From Candidatus Eiseniibacteriota bacterium (GTDB taxonomy: Bacteria > Eisenbacteria > RBG-16-71-46): a DNA stretch of 5,708 bases. The notes beneath the pieces were generated by a model. The model did not search any database. It worked only from the letters and a program-made list of their open reading frames with translations, and was not told the origin of the DNA. This document shows positions 1 through 5,256 of the stretch, piece by piece. Numbering within the stretch: the first letter of the stretch is position 1; the number at the start of each line of letters is the position of its first letter. Position numbers and translations under genes: made by a program. The stretch lies in contig VBOS01000497.1 of NCBI GenBank assembly GCA_005893185.1, forward strand, positions 1 through 5,708, read 5' to 3'.

Positions 1-1
1 G

Positions 2-1654
2 CTGGCGGCGCTCGCCACCCGGCAGTGGGCGACGGAAGCGGAGCGTTCGCGGCGCGATGCGGCCCGGGCGGTGCTGGCCTGCCTGACGGCTGCCGCCATC
101 CTCCTCATCTACGCCATGAACACCTACTTCGCTCCGCAATCGAGCTACGGGGTCCACGTGCTCCTCCTCACCGCCCTCGCGGCTTGTGCCGTGTTCGCCG
201 CCTGCCTGATGCCGCAGGCCGTGCTCCGCGCGATCGGAATGGCGGGGGCCGGGCTCGTCGTTTTGCTAGCGGTCCCGGCGGACATCGCCATGACCCGCCG
301 GCCGCGCCTGGAGTGCCTGGTCAAGCTCAGGACCTCGACCAACGCGCGCTGCGTGGACCTGCTTTCCTGCCTCATGGACTGGGACCGGGATGGCTTCGCG
401 CCGCCGTTCATCGTCGGGGGAGACGACCTGGCGCCGTTCGATCGCTCGCGGCCTGCCCCGGTCCTCGCGCGCACCGTCGAGTCCGGGACGCAGGCTCCGC
501 TCACGCCGCGGCGGGACGTGTTCGGAGACGCCATCGCGACGCCGAACATCCTCTTCCTCACGCTCGATGCCTGCCGCGCGGACGTCGTGGCACCGACCGC
601 AGCCGCCGAAACGCCGCTCGGCAAGTTGCGGCCCGCCACTCCGGTCCTCGACTCGCTCGCGGCCCGGAGCGCGAGCTTCGACGCCGCCTACGCGCCGTCG
701 GCCGGAACCGAGGACACGTTCAACAGCCTCTTCTCCGGCGTTCTCCCGCCCGGGAACCTGGCCGGCATGGATCCCGAGCGCTTCATGGCGGCTCGTCTCA
801 TGCGTCGCGGGTACGCGGTGCGAGCGTGGGTCGACGATCCGCATTTCGACCGCGCTCCGTGGGGCTTTCCAGCCGTCGCGGCCCTCGCGCCAGCGGACGC
901 TCGCCGCATGATGATCGAAGCAGCTGCGTTCCTGGGAAGCCGACCGCCGGGGCGCCCGGGGTTCGCGTGGATCCACGTCATGGACTTGCACTCCGAGGTG
1001 TTGAACCCGCTCTCGCTCGACGCCTACACGCGCGGCAGCAAAGTGCGGGCGTACGCGCTCGCGCTGAGCCGCGTGGACTCGCTGGTCGGCATGCTGCTGG
1101 GAGCGTTGCGGGAGAACGGGGCCGTCAACCGCACGCTGATCGCCCTGTCGGCCGACCATGGCGAGGAGTTCGGGGAGCACGGCCACTTCCACCACAACCT
1201 GGCACTCTACGAGCCGGCGATCCGGGTCCCGCTGTGGATCTGCGGCCCGGGAGTCCAGGCGCGCCCGCTCGGAATCACAGCATCCCTGGAGGACCTCTAT
1301 CCCACGCTGCTCCAGGCCGCGGGCGTGGATCCCCGGCCGACTCAGGCACGATCCCTGTGGCCCGTGCTCAACGGCACCGCCCCGCCCATCGAGACGGCCC
1401 ACTACTCGTTCCTGCCGCACCGCGGGTTCTCACGGCGCTACGCAGCGTGGGCCCGGCCCGAGCACGGCCAGGCTGCGCTCATCGACGCGCAATCCGGCCA
1501 CAAGGTGATCCTGAGGATCCGGGCCGAGACGTGGGAGGCATACGACCTTCGCCGCGACCCGCTCGAGCGCAACAACCTGGCGGGCGACCGGCTGGGATGG
1601 CCGGACTCCATGCTCGCGAGCCTCGAGGCCGAGGTCGCGCGCTACGGCCGGTGA
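2..1654 (+). CDS. Membrane-anchored sulfatase/alkaline phosphatase-fold hydrolase or transferase, 5' partial
   Basis: The frame is open to the left window edge, so the gene begins upstream; the GTG at 71 is only an internal candidate start. Numbering from that GTG, residues about 2-70 hold roughly three hydrophobic membrane segments. The catalytic domain then begins at NILFLTLDA (Asp166, codon 566), the usual first metal-ligand motif of the alkaline phosphatase superfamily. The nucleophile region is AGTEDTFNSLFSG, which aligns with the sulfatase C-x-P-S-R...LLTG signature with Thr (codon 707) in place of Cys/Ser. WIHVMDLH and SADHGEEFGEHGHFHHN (1151-1195) supply further metal ligands, followed by the typical VPLWICGPG strand. 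Thr as nucleophile cannot mature to formylglycine, so a phosphatase, phosphodiesterase or phospho-group transferase is likelier than a true sulfatase. The active site probably faces the periplasm. The substrate is unknown. The gene ends 18 bp from the stop of the convergent aminotransferase gene. Confidence 0.88.
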   Translation: MAALATRQWATEAERSRRDAARAVLACLTAAAILLIYAMNTYFAPQSSYGVHVLLLTALAACAVFAACLMPQAVLRAIGMAGAGLVVLLAVPADIAMTRRPRLECLVKLRTSTNARCVDLLSCLMDWDRDGFAPPFIVGGDDLAPFDRSRPAPVLARTVESGTQAPLTPRRDVFGDAIATPNILFLTLDACRADVVAPTAAAETPLGKLRPATPVLDSLAARSASFDAAYAPSAGTEDTFNSLFSGVLPPGNLAGMDPERFMAARLMRRGYAVRAWVDDPHFDRAPWGFPAVAALAPADARRMMIEAAAFLGSRPPGRPGFAWIHVMDLHSEVLNPLSLDAYTRGSKVRAYALALSRVDSLVGMLLGALRENGAVNRTLIALSADHGEEFGEHGHFHHNLALYEPAIRVPLWICGPGVQARPLGITASLEDLYPTLLQAAGVDPRPTQARSLWPVLNGTAPPIETAHYSFLPHRGFSRRYAAWARPEHGQAALIDAQSGHKVILRIRAETWEAYDLRRDPLERNNLAGDRLGWPDSMLASLEAEVARYGR

Positions 1655-1672
1655 TCGACGAACGTCACGAGG

Positions 1673-2884
1673 CTAGTAGCGGAAGCCCGCCTCCGCCATC
1701 CTCCGGCAAGCCTCGTTCAGCCGCTCCTCGGGGACGCACAGCGCGATGCGCACGTAGCCTTCGCCCGCCTTGCCGAAGCCCGATCCCGGCGCCACGACCA
1801 CGCCGGTCTTGTCGAGCAGCTCGCGCGTGAAGTCCATCGAGGAGCCGAAGCGCCGCGGGATCGGCAGCCAGACGTAGAGCGTGGCGCGCGGCGTCTCCAC
1901 CGGATAGCCCAGCGGCTTCACCCCCGCCAGGAACGCGTCGCGCCGCGCGCGGTAGATCGCGGAGACGCGCGCGCAGTAGTCCTGCGGCCCCGAGAGCACG
2001 GCGATCGCAGCACGCTGGATCGCCATGAACACGCCGAAATCGGTGTTCGACTTGATCTTCAACAGGTGGGCCATGGCCTCTGCGTTGCCGGCCGCCATCC
2101 CCACGCGCCAGCCCTGCATCGAGTACGACTTGGAGAACGAGTGGAACTCCACCGTGCGCTCCTTGTCGCGATCGAATTCCAGGAACGAGCGCGCGCGGTA
2201 CGACGGGTCCATGGACAGGTCGCAGTAGGCGATGTCCGACAGCACGAACAGGTCGTATTCGCGGGCGAAGCGCAGCAGGTCGTTGTAGAACTCCGGCGTC
2301 TCCACGCCGCCCGTCGGATTGTTCGGGAAGTTCACCGAGATGATCTTCGCGCGCCGCGCGTCGTCCGTGGCGATCGCGGACAGGTCGGGCAGGAACCCGT
2401 TCTTCGCGAGCTGCGGCACCTCGACGACCCGCGCCTGGGTGAGCGCCGAAGCACCCAGATACGCCGGATAGCACGGCGTGGCGAGCAGCAGCGTGTCCCC
2501 GGGGTTCAGGTGTGCGGACATGAACTTCGCGATCCCCTCCTTGGACCCGACCAGGGCCAGCGCCTCGGTGGCGGGGTCCACCGCGACTCCGAAGCGGGTC
2601 TTGTAGAAGGATGCGACGGCTGCGCGGAATTCCGGCAGGCCGGCGAAGGAGGGATAGCGGTGGTTCTCGACCGCTGTGTCGTCGAGCGCGGCCTTCAGCG
2701 TATCGATCGCGTGCTGGGGCGGCCGCATGTCGGGATTCCCGACTCCCAGGTCGATGACGTCGACGCCTTGGCGCACCTTGGCGTCGCGATCCTGGAACAC
2801 CTTGGCGAGCGTGTAGGGGGGGAGGTTCTCGAGCCGGTCGGACGTTGCAAACACGTGTTTGACACCCGGTTGGATGGACGACAT
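1673..2884 (-). CDS. Class I/II PLP-dependent aminotransferase, LL-diaminopimelate/AlaC-like
   Basis: A complete 403-residue fold-type I aminotransferase, the usual length for the family. Visible motifs are DLGVGNPDM (45-53), GSKEG (113-117, PLP phosphate region), NFPNNPTG (185-192), SDIAY (Asp217 for the pyridine nitrogen, Tyr220), SFSKSYSMQGWR (249-260) with Lys252 as the Schiff-base lysine, and YVRIAL (Arg379, substrate alpha-carboxylate). The opening LENLPPYTLAKVF and the ending PGSGFGKAGEGYVRIAL resemble DapL and AlaC-type enzymes. DapL makes LL-diaminopimelate from tetrahydrodipicolinate and glutamate in one step, for lysine and peptidoglycan. An alanine or methionine aminotransferase cannot be excluded from sequence alone, so no gene symbol is given. 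The ATG is supported by GAGGG six bases upstream (complement of 2891-2895). The gene converges with the phosphatase-fold gene and diverges from the DUF3108 gene. Cytoplasmic; no signal peptide. Confidence 0.93.
   Translation of the reverse strand: MSSIQPGVKHVFATSDRLENLPPYTLAKVFQDRDAKVRQGVDVIDLGVGNPDMRPPQHAIDTLKAALDDTAVENHRYPSFAGLPEFRAAVASFYKTRFGVAVDPATEALALVGSKEGIAKFMSAHLNPGDTLLLATPCYPAYLGASALTQARVVEVPQLAKNGFLPDLSAIATDDARRAKIISVNFPNNPTGGVETPEFYNDLLRFAREYDLFVLSDIAYCDLSMDPSYRARSFLEFDRDKERTVEFHSFSKSYSMQGWRVGMAAGNAEAMAHLLKIKSNTDFGVFMAIQRAAIAVLSGPQDYCARVSAIYRARRDAFLAGVKPLGYPVETPRATLYVWLPIPRRFGSSMDFTRELLDKTGVVVAPGSGFGKAGEGYVRIALCVPEERLNEACRRMAEAGFRY
2848..2861. promoter_or_regulatory. 14-bp perfect palindrome, candidate operator
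   Basis: CAAACACGTGTTTG is a perfect 14-bp inverted repeat centred on CACGTG. It lies within codons 8-13 of the aminotransferase gene and its right end (TTG) forms the first half of the TTGACA -35 box of the predicted divergent promoter. A dimeric repressor bound here would be placed to block the plus-strand promoter and might also affect the aminotransferase gene. The palindrome is seen directly; the operator role is inferred. It also encodes protein, so chance cannot be excluded. Confidence 0.4.
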
Positions 2885-2887
2885 AGT
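2859..2887 (+). promoter_or_regulatory. Predicted sigma70-type promoter of the DUF3108 two-gene unit
   Basis: A perfect TTGACA (2859-2864) is followed after 17 bp by CATAGT (2882-2887; four of six matches to TATAAT, with the A, T, A and final T kept). Transcription would start near 2894. The -10 box covers the complement of the aminotransferase start codon, so the two divergent genes share a very compact control region. I see no equally good promoter for the minus-strand gene in 2885-2960. Confidence 0.5.
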
Positions 2888-2890
2888 GCG

Positions 2891-2895
2891 CCCTC
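2891..2895 (-). promoter_or_regulatory. Ribosome binding site of the aminotransferase gene
   Basis: The minus strand reads GAGGG, then six bases, then the ATG at 2884-2882. This supports the chosen start of the aminotransferase gene over internal candidates. Confidence 0.6.
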
Positions 2896-2944
2896 GACTG
2901 TCTTAATGGGGGTCCGGCACCGAACTTGCCTTATGTCGGCAGAA

Positions 2945-3820
2945 ATGTCTTTCGGCGGGAATTGTAGACGCACCGCCGGCGCCCCGCCAGCCCGTTTCCG
3001 GGCCGCCTGGCTCGCGCTGATCGTGCTCGCGCTCGGGCTCCCGGCCGCCGGCTCGGGCCAGAACGTGCCGGTGGATGCCGGCGCCGACTCGAGCGACATC
3101 GCGGCCTCGGTCACCCTTCCGGCGTCCGGCCAGCAGGAGGTGCTCCCGGCTGTGAGCGAGCCGTTCCGCGCCGGAGAGTCGCTCCGGTTCTCGGTGCAGT
3201 ACGGAGGCATCCGCGCCGGCGCCGCCTACCTCGAGGTCCCGCAGCTCACGGATTGGAAGGGGAGTCCGGCCTACACGCTGGTGGCGCGCGCCGAGTCCAA
3301 TTCCTTCGTGAGCCACTTCTACAAGGTCAGGAACCGGATCGAATCGGTGTGGGACAAGCGCGGCCGGTTCAGCTGGCGCTATTCCGAGACTCGCCGCGAG
3401 GGCGGTAACAAGGTGCACGACCAGATCGTGTTCGACCACGAGCGCCACGAGGCCCTCTACCACAATGGGCGGGCCTATCCGATCCCGCCCCAGGTCCAGG
3501 ACGCGCTTTCCTCGTTCTACTACACGCGCTTCCAGGCGCTGCCGATCGGCGGCAGCCTGGTTTTCGACTACCATGCCAGCCACAAGAGCCAGCCGCTCGA
3601 AGTGCGCGTGCTGGGGCGCGATCGGGTCACGACTCCGGCGGGCGCGTTCAACTGCGTTGTGATCGAGCCGGTTCTCAGGGCCGGCGGCATCTTCAAGAAC
3701 AAGGGACGGCTCGTGATCTGGCTCACCGATGACGAGCGTCGCATGCCGGTGCTGATGAGGAGCAAGGTCGCGATCGGGTCGATCAGCGTGGTCCTCGAAG
3801 AAGCGCACGCCGGAACCTGA
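2945..3820 (+). CDS. DUF3108 family secreted/periplasmic protein
   Basis: From the ATG at 2945 the product has 291 residues. It has a Sec signal (basic RFR at 17-19, hydrophobic core about 20-34, likely cleavage after AGS near residue 37), then a mature domain typical of DUF3108. Family marks are ESLRFSVQYGGIRAGAAYLEV near its start, SFYYTRFQALPIGGSLVF in the middle, TTPAGAF, and the closing WLTDDERRMPVLMRSKVAIG segment. The family has a beta-rich fold in the periplasm or outer envelope; its biochemical role is not established. In-frame ATGs at 2906 and 2933 are alternative starts, and none has a convincing Shine-Dalgarno; 2945 gives the most signal-peptide-like N-terminus. The frame remains open much further upstream, but there it lies antisense to the aminotransferase gene and is not coding. 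Its TGA overlaps the next ATG by one base, indicating translational coupling. Confidence 0.85.
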   Translation: MSFGGNCRRTAGAPPARFRAAWLALIVLALGLPAAGSGQNVPVDAGADSSDIAASVTLPASGQQEVLPAVSEPFRAGESLRFSVQYGGIRAGAAYLEVPQLTDWKGSPAYTLVARAESNSFVSHFYKVRNRIESVWDKRGRFSWRYSETRREGGNKVHDQIVFDHERHEALYHNGRAYPIPPQVQDALSSFYYTRFQALPIGGSLVFDYHASHKSQPLEVRVLGRDRVTTPAGAFNCVVIEPVLRAGGIFKNKGRLVIWLTDDERRMPVLMRSKVAIGSISVVLEEAHAGT

Positions 3821-4794
3821 TGGGACGCTTTCGGGAGGCGGACCTGTCGCGGCTCACCGTGGTATCGGTGGCGAGCCGCCCGACCCGGGTCCGGGTCGAG
3901 GATTTCGCCCGCCCGCTCGACCCGGCGGCGGCGCGTGCCGTGATTGCTTCGCTGCCCGACCAGCTCGGCGCGCGGGCGCTGCGTGATGTGATTGCCCGGG
4001 TCGCCGGCGCCCGCCGCGATGGGCGCCCCGTGGTGGCGATGTGCGGCGCGCACGTGATCAAGGTCGGCGTTTCCCCATGCCTGATCGCCCTGCTCGAGCG
4101 CGGCCTGATCACGCACCTGGCCCTGAACGGTGCTTCGGCCATTCACGACGTCGAGATCGCGCGCACGGGACGCACATCGGAAGACGTCGAGCAGCAGCTC
4201 CACGCCGGTCGCTTCGGGATGGTCGACGAGACCGGGGACTTCATGGCGGACGCCGCGCGCGACGGCGCGGCACGCGGCGAGGGACTCGGCGAGGCCTACG
4301 GGCGCTCGCTCGTCGAGCACAAGGCACCCCACCTGGAGGCCAGCCTGCTCGCGGCCTGCTGGCGGCTGAACCGCCCCGCGACCGTGCACGTGGCGCTGGG
4401 CACCGACACCATCCACCATCATCCGCGCTGCGACGGAGCGGCCCTGGGCGAGACCAGCCTGCGCGATTTCCGGATCCTGGCCGGGACGCTCGCGGAGGCC
4501 CGCGGCGCCGCCGTCCTCAACATCGGCTCGGCGGTCATCCTCCCCGAAGTGTTCCTCAAGGCGCTTTCCGTCGCGCGCAACCTTGGCGCCGACCTCAGCG
4601 GGCTCACGACGGTCAACTTCGACCAGATCCAGCATTACCGCCCGCGGGTGAACGTCGTGGAGCGCCCGACCCGGGCCCCGGGGGCTGCTGGCTACTCGCT
4701 CACTGGCCATCACGAGATCCTGATCCCGCTCTTTGCCGCAGCTGTATTGGCCGAAGCTGCGGCCCCCGCAACAGCTGCCGGCCGGGAGCGCTAA
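3820..4794 (+). CDS. Deoxyhypusine synthase-like protein of unknown function
   Basis: The 324-residue protein has no signal peptide or membrane segment and is probably cytoplasmic. VVAMCGAHVIKVGVSPCLI (71-89) and THLALNGASAIHDVEIA (98-114) look like the nucleotide-binding, Rossmann-like part. GTDTIHHHPRCDGAALGE (194-211) recalls the deoxyhypusine synthase stretch with a DGSLGD motif. VLNIGSAVILPEVFLKA (232-248) followed by a hydrophobic strand parallels its GGGVVKHHI...NA region. The only lysines are residues 81, 168 and 247, so the catalytic lysine that deoxyhypusine synthase carries near its C-terminus appears absent; that region reads GYSLTGHHEILIPLF (291-305). True hypusination is therefore unlikely, and eIF5A is not a bacterial protein. 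It is coupled to the DUF3108 gene by a TGATG overlap. Only a weak Shine-Dalgarno (CGGAA) precedes the ATG. Coding is secure; the family call is from remembered motifs. Confidence 0.72.
   Translation: MGRFREADLSRLTVVSVASRPTRVRVEDFARPLDPAAARAVIASLPDQLGARALRDVIARVAGARRDGRPVVAMCGAHVIKVGVSPCLIALLERGLITHLALNGASAIHDVEIARTGRTSEDVEQQLHAGRFGMVDETGDFMADAARDGAARGEGLGEAYGRSLVEHKAPHLEASLLAACWRLNRPATVHVALGTDTIHHHPRCDGAALGETSLRDFRILAGTLAEARGAAVLNIGSAVILPEVFLKALSVARNLGADLSGLTTVNFDQIQHYRPRVNVVERPTRAPGAAGYSLTGHHEILIPLFAAAVLAEAAAPATAAGRER
4735..4763 (+). repeat. 9-bp perfect stem-loop inside the 3' end of the deoxyhypusine synthase-like gene
   Basis: GCCGCAGCT (4735-4743) is exactly repeated in inverted form as AGCTGCGGC (4755-4763), around an 11-nt loop. 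It lies in the Ala-rich C-terminal codons. It is the first of several inverted repeats between here and 4910 and may help stabilise the mRNA end, or simply reflect GC-rich Ala codons. Confidence 0.45.
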
Positions 4795-4806
4795 GGCGCT
4801 TTCCCG
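4783..4806 (+). terminator. Stem-loop across the stop codon, terminator-like without a U tract
   Basis: CGGGAGCGC pairs with GCGCT and CCCG around a TAAG loop: five base pairs (4787-4791 with 4796-4800), a two-base bulge, then four more (4783-4786 with 4803-4806). The TAA stop codon is in the loop. Only TTT is present, inside the stem, so this is not a textbook intrinsic terminator. It competes with the larger inverted repeat 4795-4862 because both use 4796-4806. Confidence 0.3.
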
Positions 4807-4862
4807 TCCAACATTGCCGGCATAGCGCTTGCGATGTCCTTGAGATGGAACGGGAGAGCGCC
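4795..4862. repeat. Large imperfect inverted repeat after the two-gene unit
   Basis: Bases 4795-4810 pair with 4846-4862: 16 pairs with one G-U wobble (4801/4856) and one bulged A (4849). Inside, ACATTGC (4811-4817) can pair with GCGATGT (4831-4837), with one G-U, closing a 13-nt loop. The 68-nt hairpin begins one base after the TAA stop. No T tract follows, so it may act as a transcript end-stabiliser, a Rho-context structure, a REP-like element or a small RNA. The pairing is seen directly; the role is not known. Confidence 0.55.
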
Positions 4863-4883
4863 TCCATGGGGCGGTCTCCGACC

Positions 4884-4909
4884 CGGCCGGACGGATAAAG
4901 GCCGTTCTT
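4884..4909 (+). terminator. Weak intrinsic terminator candidate
   Basis: CGGCC (4884-4888) pairs with GGCCG (4900-4904) around an 11-nt loop and is followed directly by TTCTT (4905-4909). The stem is short and the T tract interrupted. Of the structures in this gap it is the closest to a factor-independent terminator for the upstream unit, and it sits about 70 bp ahead of the next promoter. Confidence 0.25.
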
Positions 4910-4977
4910 GGAGCATGGTTCGCGGCAGGCCGGTCGGGCCTTGAAGAGAGCGCGTCCCACCCGCGCAGGAGTTCGGA

Positions 4978-5007
4978 TTGACAGTTTCTGAGGCGTCAAA
5001 GTATATT
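4978..5007 (+). promoter_or_regulatory. Strong sigma70-type promoter of the polysaccharide export gene
   Basis: The -35 box TTGACA (4978-4983) is perfect, the spacer is 18 bp, and the -10 box TATATT (5002-5007) matches five of six. The local sequence is conspicuously AT-richer than its surroundings. Transcription would start near 5014, leaving a leader of about 240 nt before the ATG at 5257. TTGAC (4978-4982) and GTCAA (4995-4999) form an inverted repeat with a 12-bp gap inside the promoter, a possible operator. Confidence 0.75.
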
Positions 5008-5202
5008 GTCCGCGCTTCGCCACACGGACCGCGGCGAGTCCTCTTTTCTTGGGCGGAGGTTTTCCGAGACGCTCCTTCGTTACCGCTTTGGGCAGGGTCG
5101 GTTGGGAAGTTTGACCCTGCGCCTGGGTCGTTGACCGGTAGCCGCGGTTCCTGCCCCCCTGCGTCCGCCGAATCAATCGTGCAATCCGCGCCCGGAGTGT
5201 GT

Positions 5203-5218
5203 GCGGGGAACTCCCCGC
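5203..5218 (+). repeat. GC hairpin just upstream of the polysaccharide export start
   Basis: GCGGGG (5203-5208) pairs with CCCCGC (5213-5218) around an AACT loop, a perfect 6-bp all-GC stem. It ends three bases before an in-frame ATG (5221) and 38 bases before the preferred start (5257). It could hinder initiation at 5221 or act as a DNA palindrome (GGGGAACTCCCC); no T tract follows, so it is not a standard terminator. Confidence 0.45.
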
Positions 5219-5246
5219 CCATGCGAACGGGTGCCCAGTATCGATC

Positions 5247-5251
5247 GGGAG
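5247..5251 (+). promoter_or_regulatory. Ribosome binding site of the polysaccharide export gene
   Basis: GGGAG lies five bases before the ATG at 5257. The in-frame ATG at 5221 has only a GC hairpin in front of it, so this site decides the start. Confidence 0.65.
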
Positions 5252-5256
5252 CGTTC

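Larger units (their letters stand above)
5014..5256 (+). promoter_or_regulatory. Long structured 5' leader of the polysaccharide export gene
   Basis: No open frame with a start and Shine-Dalgarno is convincing here. Several hairpins are: GCAGGGTC (5092-5099) pairs perfectly with GACCCTGC (5113-5120). GACCC (5113-5117) can instead pair with GGGTC (5125-5129), and GGTC (5126-5129) can pair with GACC (5133-5136). A 6-bp GC hairpin follows at 5203-5218. Mutually exclusive pairings in a leader are what attenuators, riboswitches and protein-bound antiterminators use, but I could not match it to a known class. GGTAGC at 5137-5142 resembles the core of the ops (RfaH) element found ahead of polysaccharide operons. 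Confidence 0.45.

Noticed and set aside
1655..1672. Bidirectional terminator between the convergent genes
   Set aside because: Only a 4-bp GACG/CGTC repeat with a 2-base gap is present, which cannot form a hairpin, and there is no T tract on either strand.
25..1830. Long plus-strand open frame (601 codons) in another frame over the phosphatase-fold gene
   Set aside because: It encodes an Arg/Pro/Gly-rich product without motifs and lies over a gene with clear catalytic motifs; typical of GC-rich DNA.
2066..2900. Upstream extension of the DUF3108 frame
   Set aside because: It is antisense to the well-supported aminotransferase gene, Arg-rich and without family motifs; the real start is near the signal peptide.
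5055..5059. GGAGG as a ribosome site for a leader peptide
   Set aside because: No ATG, GTG or TTG follows at a usable distance.
5137..5153. Possible c-di-GMP-I (GEMM) riboswitch, because GGTAGCCGCGGTTCC resembles the 3' end of that class
   Set aside because: The conserved upstream GCAAAGCC-type segment is absent and the internal hairpin arrangement does not fit. A covariance-model search would settle it.
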